A DNA stretch of 64,000 nucleotides, from assembly GCF_018860915.1 (NCBI RefSeq), contig NZ_JAHKQD010000039.1, positions 1 through 64,000 of the forward strand, in the 5' to 3' direction. Within the stretch, counting starts at the first letter, position 1. Every line of letters starts with the position of its first letter. Below are positions 56,240-64,000 of this stretch, one piece after another. Position numbers and translations under genes: made by a program. The notes beneath the pieces were generated by a model. That model was given only the letters and a program-made list of their open reading frames with translations. It searched no databases and was not told the DNA's origin. The stretch is from Colwellia sp. C2M11. GTDB taxonomy: Bacteria > Pseudomonadota > Gammaproteobacteria > Enterobacterales > Alteromonadaceae.

Positions 56240-56262
56240 TTATATAAATACCATTTATATAA
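56240..56262. repeat. A/T-only 10-bp hairpin
   Basis: TTATATAAAT (56240-56249) and ATTTATATAA (56253-56262) pair perfectly with a 3-nt loop, just after the TcpQ-like gene. It precedes a stronger hairpin and probably has no separate role. Confidence 0.45.
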
Positions 56263-56268
56263 CTGATA

Positions 56269-56298
56269 AAAAAGGGATTAACTTAGTAATCCCTTTTT
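56269..56298. terminator. terminator after the TcpQ-like gene
   Basis: Arms 56269-56280 (AAAAAGGGATTA) and 56287-56298 (TAATCCCTTTTT) pair over 12 bp with a 6-nt loop. The A and T runs at the outer ends make it bidirectional, fitting the convergent tviC gene on the other strand. Confidence 0.85.
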
Positions 56299-56337
56299 GG
56301 GTTGTCAATGTAGCCAAACGTTAACTAAAGAGTGACT

Positions 56338-57378
56338 TTACTTATTCAACAAGAATTCAATATACCAAGGCATTGCTTTATCAATGCCTTGTTGAATTTT
56401 AAATTCAGGCTCAAAACCTATCATTGATTTTGCTTTTGAAATATCAGCCTGCGAATGACGCACATCACCCGCCCTAAAATCACGATATACTGGTGACTTT
56501 AGATATTTGACTCCATTAGTTTGTAACGCACTCTTTAAACTGTCAAATAAGGTGTTTAACGTGGTTCTATCACCTAAAGCAACGTTATAAACTTGGTTTT
56601 TGCCACTGTCAGGTGCTGTTGCCGCTAAAATATTTGCCTGTACTGCATTTTCGATAAAACAAAAATCTCGGCTTGTTTCACCATCGCCGTTAACTTGAAC
56701 GTCTTGATTTTCAATCATAGCAGCAGTCCATTTAGGAATAACAGCTGCGTAAGCTCCATCCGGATCTTGTCGTTTCCCAAAAACATTAAAGTAACGTAAC
56801 CCCGTAGCATTGAGTCCGTAAGTTTTGTTAAAAACATCCGCATAGAGTTCATTTACATACTTAGTAACAGCATAAGGTGATAATGGTTTACCAATATTTT
56901 CTTCTATTTTGGGTAATGCAGGATGATCACCATAAGTTGAACTAGAAGCTGCATAAACAAAGCTACTCACCATAGCTTCTTTAGCTGCAACTAACATATT
57001 TAAAAAGCCTGTAATATTAGCTGAGTTAGTTAAAATAGGGTCAGCAATAGAACGTGGTACAGATCCTAATGCGGCTTGGTGAAGAATATAATCAACTTTT
57101 TTATCAATGGTACCAACAGCTTTTTTACAATCATCAAGACTACGTATATCACCTTCAATAAAGGTAAAGTTTTGCCATTGCTCAGCAGAAACTTGTCCTT
57201 TAACTTCGTCTAAATTATGTTGATGCCCTGTAGCAAAATTATCTAACCCTACTACCTTCTGATTTAATAGTAATAAAGTTTCTAATAAGTTAGAGCCGAT
57301 AAAGCCTGCACAACCAGTGACTAACCATGTTTTAGGTGCAGATGTTAATTGTATTTTTATTTCTTGATAACGAGTCAT
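56338..57378 (-). CDS. tviC: UDP-N-acetylhexosamine 4-epimerase (TviC/WbpP type)
   Basis: Short-chain epimerase family. The 346-residue product has an NAD motif [13 protein letters not shown] and the catalytic YxxxK in [13 protein letters not shown], plus [20 protein letters not shown] as in TviC (VipB) and WbpP. These interconvert UDP-GlcNAc/GalNAc or their uronic acids. It follows the dehydrogenase gene on the same strand, with a 234-bp gap. Exact sugar cannot be told from sequence. Confidence 0.85.
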   Translation of the reverse strand: MTRYQEIKIQLTSAPKTWLVTGCAGFIGSNLLETLLLLNQKVVGLDNFATGHQHNLDEVKGQVSAEQWQNFTFIEGDIRSLDDCKKAVGTIDKKVDYILHQAALGSVPRSIADPILTNSANITGFLNMLVAAKEAMVSSFVYAASSSTYGDHPALPKIEENIGKPLSPYAVTKYVNELYADVFNKTYGLNATGLRYFNVFGKRQDPDGAYAAVIPKWTAAMIENQDVQVNGDGETSRDFCFIENAVQANILAATAPDSGKNQVYNVALGDRTTLNTLFDSLKSALQTNGVKYLKSPVYRDFRAGDVRHSQADISKAKSMIGFEPEFKIQQGIDKAMPWYIEFLLNK

Positions 57379-57542
57379 AAAGTAAACCTGAAATTAATAA
57401 AGTTGATTGTTAAATTTCGCATTAAACACATACGAAATGACGAAAATAAGATGGTAAAGACGTGATTATTATTCAGTAAGTTTAATGTACAACACCTTTA
57501 TTCTGCACTTGATTCAGGATCTTATTATTCATATTATTCATC

Positions 57543-57593
57543 TTTAAATGTTTCGAATTAACTACCTTATAAAGAAGGAACGAAACATCTAAA
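57543..57593 (-). terminator. long hairpin between tviB and tviC
   Basis: Arms 57543-57555 (TTTAAATGTTTCG) and 57581-57593 (CGAAACATCTAAA) pair at 12 of 13 positions with a 25-nt loop. It lies 20 bp after the dehydrogenase stop. It may end part of the transcript or be a processing structure between the two genes. Confidence 0.5.
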
Positions 57594-57612
57594 GAATGAA
57601 AATTTATCTAGT

Positions 57613-58893
57613 TTATAAACGAATATCGGCTAATTGAGGATCAAGCATATATTTCAAATCATAAATAACATGATCTGTTTTCATTAAACCTTTAATATTA
57701 TCATTTGATAATGCTTTAAATTCATTATGAGCGACAGCGAAAATAACAGCATCATAATGAGATACTTTAGGCTTATCTATTAGCTCTACGCCGTATTCCT
57801 CTTTTGCTTCACTTGGGTTAACCCAAGGATCATAAACATCAACATTAGTATCGTATTCTGCAAGTTCAGATAAAATATCAACAATTTTAGTATTACGAAC
57901 GTCTGGACAATTCTCTTTAAACGTTAAGCCCATGACTAACACATTGGCGCCATTAACACCGATATTACGTTTAATCATTGTTTTAACTAATTGTGAAACG
58001 ACATAAGCGCCCATACCATCGTTAATACGACGACCTGCCAGAATAACTTCTGGATTGTATCCTATCGATTGCGCTTTATGTGTTAAATAATAAGGATCAA
58101 CGCCAATACAATGTCCACCAACTAAACCAGGACGGAAAGGTAAAAAATTCCATTTCGTTCCTGCAGCTTTTAATACTTCTTCAGTGTCGATATTCAGTTT
58201 ATTAAAAATAACCGCAAGTTCATTTATTAACGCTATATTTAAATCACGTTGAGTGTTTTCAATAACTTTTGCTGCTTCTGCAACTTGAATACTTGATGCT
58301 TTATATGTGCCTGCAGTAATAATTGAGCCATATAACTGATCGATAAACTCAGCAATTTCATTTGTTGAGCCAGAGGTCACTTTTAAAATATTTGTTACTC
58401 TGTGTTCTTTATCACCTGGGTTAATACGCTCAGGTGAATAACCTGCAAAAAAGTCTTTATTAAACACTAACCCTGAATTCTTTTCTATTTGTGGAATACA
58501 AACATCTTCAGTAGCGCCGGGATAAACTGTTGACTCATATATAACAACATCTCCTTTCTTGATAACAGTCGCAAGCATTTGACTTGCCTTAACAAGCGGT
58601 GTTAAATCAGGCTGTTTATGTTCATCAATCGGTGTTGGTACTGTAACAATATAAACATTACTCGATTTTAATGCTTCTACATCACAAGAGTATGAAATAA
58701 AAGCTGAGTCAGCTAATTCATCTGTTGATACTTCTAAAGTGAAGTCGTGACCTTGCTTTAATTCTTCTACACGCTTGGTGTTAATATCAAAGCCTAGAGT
58801 TGGATATTTTTTCCCAAACTCTACAGCTAAGGGTAAGCCGACATAGCCCAAACCTATAATTGCTACATTTACTTCACTTAATGTAAGTGACAT
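57613..58893 (-). CDS. tviB: UDP-N-acetylhexosamine 6-dehydrogenase (TviB/WbpO type)
   Basis: UDP-sugar dehydrogenase, oxidising C6 of UDP-GlcNAc or UDP-GalNAc to the uronic acid with two NAD+. 426 residues with the NAD motif [10 protein letters not shown], catalytic cysteine in [16 protein letters not shown] and the C-terminal [15 protein letters not shown]. TviB (Vi antigen, S. typhi) and WbpO (P. aeruginosa) are the nearest named relatives. Adjacent tviC suggests synthesis of a charged HexNAcA for surface polysaccharide, but no glycosyltransferases lie nearby. Confidence 0.9.
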   Translation of the reverse strand: MSLTLSEVNVAIIGLGYVGLPLAVEFGKKYPTLGFDINTKRVEELKQGHDFTLEVSTDELADSAFISYSCDVEALKSSNVYIVTVPTPIDEHKQPDLTPLVKASQMLATVIKKGDVVIYESTVYPGATEDVCIPQIEKNSGLVFNKDFFAGYSPERINPGDKEHRVTNILKVTSGSTNEIAEFIDQLYGSIITAGTYKASSIQVAEAAKVIENTQRDLNIALINELAVIFNKLNIDTEEVLKAAGTKWNFLPFRPGLVGGHCIGVDPYYLTHKAQSIGYNPEVILAGRRINDGMGAYVVSQLVKTMIKRNIGVNGANVLVMGLTFKENCPDVRNTKIVDILSELAEYDTNVDVYDPWVNPSEAKEEYGVELIDKPKVSHYDAVIFAVAHNEFKALSNDNIKGLMKTDHVIYDLKYMLDPQLADIRL

Positions 58894-59336
58894 TGAATTA
58901 TTCCATTTAAAATTGTATTAAATTCCACTAACTAGCAACTATAAAAGGTTGCTAGTGCTGAAACTATGCCCAATGATGCTTAATAAACTTATTTCACATT
59001 TCATTACGCGTAATAATAACAAAAGTTTAACAGTATATTTATAGTCAAACAACTTCAAACTCATGCATGTTACTGCTTAAACTCCACATGATTGAAATAT
59101 TGTTAACAAGTAGTAAGCGATTCCTCTTTAAATAGTTTATTCTGTATTCTAGGAAAGATTTCGCTACACAACACCGATTAAGAAGTGCTTTGTTCGCAGT
59201 ACAAACTTGCCTTTAAACTAAAGCACAGGTATAAAAGCACATTGTACACTTTTTTTGCCGTTTATATTTTTAAGGCAGCGTGTACATTTACGCAAGTATC
59301 TCTACTTAATATAATAATGAAAATTAGGACAATTTT
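58894..59336. other. intergenic region upstream of the POT transporter
   Basis: 443 bp between the divergent tviB and transporter starts. A stem of TGTACAC (59243-59249) with GTGTACA (59280-59286) sits 50 nt before the transporter ATG and contains an inner pair TGCC/GGCA (59256-59259 with 59274-59277). It could be a leader structure or a regulator site. No gene is supported; an overlapping frame from 59185 runs into the transporter in another frame and is not coding. Confidence 0.45.
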
Positions 59337-60860
59337 ATGTCATCAAAACCAGCAAAAGATTTTTTTGGTCAGCCTAGTGGCCTTAAAACGCTTTTTTTTA
59401 CAGAAATGTGGGAGCGTATGAGTTATTACGGCATGCGCATGCTACTTGTTTTATTTATGACGGCAACGTTACAAGAAGGTGGTCTAAGCTTAACCGTTGC
59501 TTCTGCAGCCGCAATTTATGGGTTATATACAGGTTGTGTATATTTTATGGGGCTTCCTGGTGGCTGGCTTGCTGATAGGTTAATGGGCGGACAAAAAGCC
59601 GTATGGTATGGCGGCATTATTATTATGATCGGCCACATTATTTTAGCTATTCCTAACGATTATTCATTCTTTATTGGTTTGATTTTTGTTGTATTGGGAA
59701 CCGGACTATTAAAACCGAATATTGGCGCTATGGTTGGTCAGCTATATTCTGACAAAGATGTTCGTCGTGATGGTGGCTACGCTATCTACTACATGGGCAT
59801 TAACATAGGATCAATTATAGGCTACGGTGTTTGTGGCTATTTAATGGAAAATCAAGGTTGGCACTGGGCATTTGGTGCTGCAGCTGTTGGTATGGCTATA
59901 GGCTTAATTCAATACAAAATTACCACACCTAACCTTAATGGTGTTGGCGCAAGTCCAGTGTATCCTTTATCAAAAAAAGCACAGAAATTAAGCTGGACAA
60001 TTATCGCCATATTCTTAGCTAGCTTGGCTGCATTAACTTATGCAGTATTTCAAGGTATTGTTACTATTGTACCGGTAACTATTGCACAATATGTTGCGGT
60101 TGCCTTTTCTGCTATTTTCGTTATTTACTATGCTACTATTTATTTCGGGGGCTCTTTAACTGTTGCGGAGAAGAAAAAACTCATAGCGCTACTTATTATT
60201 TGTGTCGCTTCAGCTTGTTTTTGGTCTGGTTTTGAGCAAGCTGGCTCTTCAATGAACTTGTTTACACGTGATTATACTGATCGTATTGTTGGTTCATTTG
60301 AAATACCAACAGGATGGTTTCAATCGTTAAACTCTATCTTTATCGTATTATTATCTCCTTTCTTCGCTGCCTTATGGATTAATTTAGGAAAAAGGCTTGT
60401 AAGCCCTTCTTACGGCATAAAATGTGCTGTAGGTTTAATTATTATGGGTAGTGGCTTTATTGTTATGTTTTTTGCAGCACAATATGCAGCGTCAGGAATG
60501 AAAATTGCGCCTTATTGGTTAGTTGCCACTTATTTCTTACATACTGTTGGTGAACTATGTTTAAGCCCTGTAGCTTTGAGCGCGGTAAGTAAATTATCAC
60601 CAAAACGCTTTGCAGGACAAATGATGGGTATTTTTGTGTTAACTTACTCTATCGGAAATATTATTTCAGGTTTATTAGCGGGTAATTACGATCCAAATAA
60701 TGTATCTCAAATACCTGCGTTATACATACAGATTAGCTTGTTTACTATTAGTATTGGTTTGATTGTTTTATTAATAGGTTTTAAATCTAGATTCTGGGAA
60801 AATGCATCAGATGAAAATGAAGTAAAACACAACGCTAATGTAGCAAGTAATAATGCTTAA
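59337..60860 (+). CDS. POT family proton-dependent oligopeptide transporter
   Basis: Imports di- and tripeptides with protons. The 507 residues carry the POT signatures TEMWERMSYYGMRMLLVLF near residue 20 (family ExxER motif) and GINIGSIIG, with about 14 hydrophobic helices and SACFWSGFEQAGSSMNLF in the centre. The nearest E. coli relatives are DtpA/DtpB; I do not choose between them. A strong terminator follows. Confidence 0.9.
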   Translation: MSSKPAKDFFGQPSGLKTLFFTEMWERMSYYGMRMLLVLFMTATLQEGGLSLTVASAAAIYGLYTGCVYFMGLPGGWLADRLMGGQKAVWYGGIIIMIGHIILAIPNDYSFFIGLIFVVLGTGLLKPNIGAMVGQLYSDKDVRRDGGYAIYYMGINIGSIIGYGVCGYLMENQGWHWAFGAAAVGMAIGLIQYKITTPNLNGVGASPVYPLSKKAQKLSWTIIAIFLASLAALTYAVFQGIVTIVPVTIAQYVAVAFSAIFVIYYATIYFGGSLTVAEKKKLIALLIICVASACFWSGFEQAGSSMNLFTRDYTDRIVGSFEIPTGWFQSLNSIFIVLLSPFFAALWINLGKRLVSPSYGIKCAVGLIIMGSGFIVMFFAAQYAASGMKIAPYWLVATYFLHTVGELCLSPVALSAVSKLSPKRFAGQMMGIFVLTYSIGNIISGLLAGNYDPNNVSQIPALYIQISLFTISIGLIVLLIGFKSRFWENASDENEVKHNANVASNNA

Positions 60861-60880
60861 TTAACTTTTATTTAGCATTC

Positions 60881-60912
60881 AGTGGGTGTTTAAATACACC
60901 CACTTTTATTTT
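60881..60912 (+). terminator. terminator after the POT gene
   Basis: Arms 60881-60889 (AGTGGGTGT) and 60896-60904 (ACACCCACT) form a 9-bp stem with a 6-nt loop, then TTTATTTT. It sits 20 bp past the stop codon. Confidence 0.9.
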
Positions 60913-60929
60913 CAATTAAGAAATATAAG

Positions 60930-61568
60930 ATGACTAAATCTTTATTAATCTCCCCCTCAAATGACACTAGAAACTCGATTCGAAAAATAATACGCGATAG
61001 AAGAAAAGAACTGACTAGTTCATTTCAAGAAAGTGCCGCACTAGCTTTATTATCAACACTCAAAAATAGTGTTTTTGTAAAAGAGTCTCAACATATTGCT
61101 TTGTATTTAGCCAATGACGGTGAGTTAGACTTACAGCCTTTTATTCATTGGTGCTGGCAGAAAAAAAAGCACATTTATTTACCCGTTTTACATCCCTTTT
61201 GTTCTGGTCATTTGCTATTCCTATTGTATGAAGAAAATAGCACAATGATACAAAATAGCTATGGTATTTTGGAGCCCAAACTAGCAGTCGATAAAATTTG
61301 CCCATTAGCCCAACTTGATCTTTTATTCACACCGTTAGTTGCCTTTGATAATAAAGGCGCTCGGTTAGGTATGGGTGGAGGTTTTTACGATAGAACACTT
61401 GCTAATTGGCAACAACATCAGCTCTCTCCAATTGGGCTTGCTCATGATTGCCAGCAAGTCGACACCATTCCTGTAGAGGCTTGGGATATTCCATTACCCA
61501 AAATAATTACCCCCACCCGAGCTTTCAATTTTACAACTGCCGCACAGAGTAAAAAACCAAATAAGTAA
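60930..61568 (+). CDS. fau: 5-formyltetrahydrofolate cyclo-ligase
   Basis: Converts 5-formyl-THF to methenyl-THF using ATP. The 212 residues show the conserved DLLFTPLVAFDNKGARLGMGGGFYDR region near 135-160 (motif quoted in shortened form; key glycine cluster GMGGGFYDR). In E. coli the gene (ygfA) sits directly after the 6S RNA gene ssrS; here the POT transporter is upstream and no 6S gene fits in the 69-bp gap. The nearby rpiA and serA preserve the rest of the E. coli neighbourhood. Confidence 0.88.
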   Translation: MTKSLLISPSNDTRNSIRKIIRDRRKELTSSFQESAALALLSTLKNSVFVKESQHIALYLANDGELDLQPFIHWCWQKKKHIYLPVLHPFCSGHLLFLLYEENSTMIQNSYGILEPKLAVDKICPLAQLDLLFTPLVAFDNKGARLGMGGGFYDRTLANWQQHQLSPIGLAHDCQQVDTIPVEAWDIPLPKIITPTRAFNFTTAAQSKKPNK

Positions 61569-61687
61569 GTTCAATTTAAGGCTACCAACTTAGTATAGGT
61601 TGCTATTACTGTCTTTTTAACAAGCGACTGCTATAATCTGCGCATTAATGAAATACTAAAATAGCTATACTCCTATAAGGCAAACTC

Positions 61688-62344
61688 ATGACACAAGATG
61701 AAATGAAAAAAGCAGCAGCATATAAAGCATTAGAATTTATTAAAGAAGGCACTATTGTTGGTGTTGGTACTGGCTCTACTGTTAATTACTTCATTGACGC
61801 TTTAGCAACGATTAAAGATGATATTGAAGGTGCAGTTTCCAGCTCTGATGAGTCGACTAAACGTTTGGAAGCACATGGCATTGAGGTATTTGATCTTAAT
61901 AATGTAGGCGTTTTAGATGTTTATGTTGATGGCGCTGATGAAGTTAACAAGTATTTAACCATGATCAAAGGTGGTGGTGCTGCACTCACAAGAGAAAAAA
62001 TTGTTGCCGCTGTTGCCAATCAATTTATTTGCATCGCTGACGATTCAAAGTTAGTTGACATATTAGGTACCTTCCCATTACCAGTTGAAGTGATACCTAT
62101 GGCGCGTAGCTATGTTGCTCGGCAACTAGTAAAGCTAGGCGGCGACCCCGAATATCGTCAAGGTGTTATTACCGATAATGGCAATGTTATTCTTGATGTA
62201 CATAACTTAAAAATTACTGATGCTAAAAAGTTAGAAGCTGATATTAATGCTATTGTCGGTGTTGTATCTAACGGTTTATTCGCAGCACGAGGTGCTGATG
62301 TACTGATCCTTGGTAGTAATGACGGAATTGAAATTATCAAATAA
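61688..62344 (+). CDS. rpiA: ribose-5-phosphate isomerase A
   Basis: Interconverts ribose 5-phosphate and ribulose 5-phosphate in the pentose phosphate pathway. 218 residues, matching E. coli RpiA (219). The start region [16 protein letters not shown], the acidic VDGADEVN motif and the catalytic lysine in MIKGGGAAL are intact. It follows fau by 119 bp and precedes serA. Confidence 0.97.
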   Translation: MTQDEMKKAAAYKALEFIKEGTIVGVGTGSTVNYFIDALATIKDDIEGAVSSSDESTKRLEAHGIEVFDLNNVGVLDVYVDGADEVNKYLTMIKGGGAALTREKIVAAVANQFICIADDSKLVDILGTFPLPVEVIPMARSYVARQLVKLGGDPEYRQGVITDNGNVILDVHNLKITDAKKLEADINAIVGVVSNGLFAARGADVLILGSNDGIEIIK

Positions 62345-62404
62345 TATCATACACTTAAGACCTGATTTATTAGTTTTAATGTAATAATAAAAATAGTATC
62401 CACA

Positions 62405-62438
62405 AGCTTAATTAGTCATTCATCTAACTAATTAAGCT
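62405..62438 (+). terminator. 12-bp hairpin after rpiA
   Basis: Arms 62405-62416 (AGCTTAATTAGT) and 62427-62438 (ACTAATTAAGCT) pair perfectly over 12 bp with a 10-nt loop, 60 bp past rpiA and 200 bp before serA. No T run follows, so it may be a terminator or a leader structure of serA. Confidence 0.5.
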
Positions 62439-62638
62439 AAGTAACCAGATAAATAAACATAATAATCAAACACTTAATTTGTTTACTCAAATATTTTCTT
62501 TAGAGTTTATACGCTATATGTTATCTTATTGGAATTATAGATATCTAGCCATCTAAACGTTTTATTTAGCTGACTTTTATTTAACTGACTTTTTTACTAA
62601 CAATGTAATTCTAACTTAAATAAGTGAAGCCATACCTT

Positions 62639-63889
62639 ATGACAACAAGCAAAAAATCATTAGCAAAAGACAAAATAAAAATCCTTTTACTTGAAGGTGT
62701 GCATCAAAGCGCACTTGATGAGTTAAAGGAGAAAGGTTATTCGAATATTGAGTATATTAAAACATCACTTTCGAATGATGATTTAATTGCCAAAATAGCT
62801 GATGTGCATTTTATTGGTATCCGTTCTCGTACTCAGTTGACTGCTGAAGTTATCACCCACGCTAAAAAGCTTGTTGCTATTGGCTGCTTTTGTATCGGCA
62901 CAAACCAAGTTGACGTCAAAGCAGCTAAAAAACGTGGCATTCCAGTATTTAATGCGCCTTTTTCTAATACCCGTTCTGTTGCAGAATTAGTATTAGGTGA
63001 AGCCTTATTATTGCTACGTGGTATTCCTGAAAAAAGTGCAAAAGCACACCGTGGTGAATGGTTGAAGTCTGCGGTAGGGTCTTTTGAAGCTCGCGGAAAA
63101 ACACTCGGTATCATTGGCTATGGCCATATTGGAACTCAGCTTGGTATTCTGGCTGAAACGTTAGGTATGCGTGTTAAGTTTTATGATATAGAAACTAAAT
63201 TACCTTTAGGCAATGCAAGCCAATCATCTTCCTTAAAGTCATTGTTAAGTGAAGCTGATGTTGTTAGTTTACATGTGCCAGAAACACCCCAAACACAGTA
63301 TATGATAGGTACAGAACAGTTTACTGCGATGAAAAAAGGCGCGATTTTTATTAATGCTTCTCGCGGTACCGTTGTAGATATAGAGTCACTTGCACAAGCA
63401 TTGACAGACAAAAAAATAGCAGGTGCTGCCATTGACGTATTCCCTGTTGAGCCTAAAGGTAATGATGATGAATTCGTATCACCATTACGTGGTTTTGATA
63501 ATGTAATTCTTACACCACATATTGGTGGTAGTACAAAAGAAGCACAAGAAAACATTGGTTTAGAAGTAGCAAGTAAATTAGCGAAATATTCTGACAATGG
63601 TTCAAGTTTATCGGCAGTTAACTTCCCTGAAGTATCACTACCGGAGCATTCTTTACCTGGAGAAACAGGTACAAGCCGCTTACTACACATTCATCATAAT
63701 CAACCAGGCGTTTTAACAAAAATTAACCAAGCCTTTGCTGAAAATAATATAAATATTGCTGCACAATATTTACAAACAGATTCAGAAATTGGTTATGTGG
63801 TTATTGATATTGAATCATCTGATAGTGCACAAGCATTAAAAGCATTAAAAGCGATTGATGGCACAATTAAAGCAAGAATATTGCATTAA
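62639..63889 (+). CDS. serA: D-3-phosphoglycerate dehydrogenase
   Basis: First committed enzyme of serine biosynthesis. The 416 residues from the ATG at 62639 match E. coli SerA (410) closely; a GTG five codons upstream (62624) also opens the frame but is less likely. Motifs in order: GCFCIGTNQVD, nucleotide motif GYGHIGTQLGILAE, NASRGTVVD, HIGGSTKEAQENIG and the C-terminal ACT domain (LLHIHHNQPGVLTKIN), where serine binds to inhibit in E. coli. Confidence 0.97.
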   Translation: MTTSKKSLAKDKIKILLLEGVHQSALDELKEKGYSNIEYIKTSLSNDDLIAKIADVHFIGIRSRTQLTAEVITHAKKLVAIGCFCIGTNQVDVKAAKKRGIPVFNAPFSNTRSVAELVLGEALLLLRGIPEKSAKAHRGEWLKSAVGSFEARGKTLGIIGYGHIGTQLGILAETLGMRVKFYDIETKLPLGNASQSSSLKSLLSEADVVSLHVPETPQTQYMIGTEQFTAMKKGAIFINASRGTVVDIESLAQALTDKKIAGAAIDVFPVEPKGNDDEFVSPLRGFDNVILTPHIGGSTKEAQENIGLEVASKLAKYSDNGSSLSAVNFPEVSLPEHSLPGETGTSRLLHIHHNQPGVLTKINQAFAENNINIAAQYLQTDSEIGYVVIDIESSDSAQALKALKAIDGTIKARILH

Positions 63890-63897
63890 TTTATCAA

Positions 63898-63936
63898 GTT
63901 GGATTCTAATCTCGTTAACCACGATTAGAATCCAAC
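63898..63936 (+). terminator. 14-bp stem-loop after serA
   Basis: Arms 63898-63911 (GTTGGATTCTAATC) and 63923-63936 (GATTAGAATCCAAC) are perfectly complementary over 14 bp with an 11-nt loop. It follows serA by 8 bp. No T run follows, so it may act as a rho-dependent or processing structure as well as a terminator. Confidence 0.65.
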
Positions 63937-64000
63937 CATTATCAGTATAATCCCTTTAAAAAATACAAATAGAGTTACTAGGCTTTTCTTTCATTAATCA

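Noticed and set aside
59185-59421. 78-codon frame overlapping the start of the POT transporter
   Set aside because: It overlaps the transporter in a different frame and reads as a hydrophobic, cysteine-rich string without motif.
60861-60929. Expected place of 6S RNA upstream of fau
   Set aside because: Only 69 bp lie there and they hold a terminator; 6S RNA is about 180 nt.
63181-63690. 169-codon open frame on the minus strand
   Set aside because: Antisense to serA; the serA product is certain and this frame has no family resemblance.
1-64000. CRISPR arrays, insertion sequences, tRNA or rRNA genes
   Set aside because: No spaced direct repeats of CRISPR type, no transposase and no tRNA or rRNA sequence seen on either strand.

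Overview
The window looks like chromosomal DNA of a cold-adapted marine gammaproteobacterium of the order Alteromonadales, most like Colwellia. This is an inference from AT-rich, densely coding DNA, the Na+-translocating NADH:quinone reductase operon, many c-di-GMP proteins, and protein sequences and gene order resembling Shewanella, Vibrio and E. coli. Nearly all of it is core chromosome. I see no rRNA, tRNA, CRISPR array, insertion sequence, integrase or prophage.

Layout. 1-6014: nqrABCDEF on the minus strand. 6453-9276: a membrane diguanylate cyclase, fabV and bolA. 9536-14197: rlmG, a YajG-like lipoprotein, a periplasmic PPIase, a hypothetical gene, an AmpG-like transporter and a 56-residue membrane protein. 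14296-20197: an orphan ATP-grasp enzyme, an HDOD protein, yacL, a duplicated periplasmic binding protein, argR and glutaryl-CoA dehydrogenase. 20599-23669: an envelope cluster of TPR lipoprotein, YcfL-like lipoprotein, LpoB and a glycine-zipper protein. 23868-27299: a hydrolase-OsmC fusion, thioredoxin, YHS protein and AraC regulator. 27347-32251: a signalling island of GAF-PAS-PAS-GGDEF-EAL protein, PAS chemoreceptor and a divergent HTH-receiver fusion. 32391-36177: two spondin-domain proteins followed by an OmpR-type regulator and histidine kinase, behind an 11-bp-periodic repeat array. 36234-41984: ydbL-ynbE-ydbH and feoB-feoA. 42266-54306: parC, two diguanylate cyclases, then the conserved order parE-yqiA-cpdA-yqiB-nudF with divergent tolC. 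54535-58893: an LpxL-type acyltransferase, a TcpQ-like protein and a TviC/TviB pair for UDP-HexNAc uronic acid. 59337-63889: a POT peptide transporter, 5-formyl-THF cyclo-ligase, rpiA and serA.

How the genes work together. Nqr supplies the sodium gradient. FeoAB imports Fe(II), probably under Fur. LpoB, AmpG, YdbH/YnbE/YdbL, LpxL and TolC serve the envelope. Four proteins with GGDEF domains with a GGEEF signature or a degenerate site, one of them also with an EAL domain, plus HDOD, chemoreceptor and receiver proteins, make the window rich in signalling. ParC and ParE are topoisomerase IV.

The least ordinary part is 32256-36177. Five 11-bp-spaced GTGATAA-like half-sites lie just upstream of a spondin-spondin-regulator-kinase gene set, which suggests a self-regulated two-component system controlling secreted or surface spondin-domain proteins. 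That link is inferred from sequence layout only.
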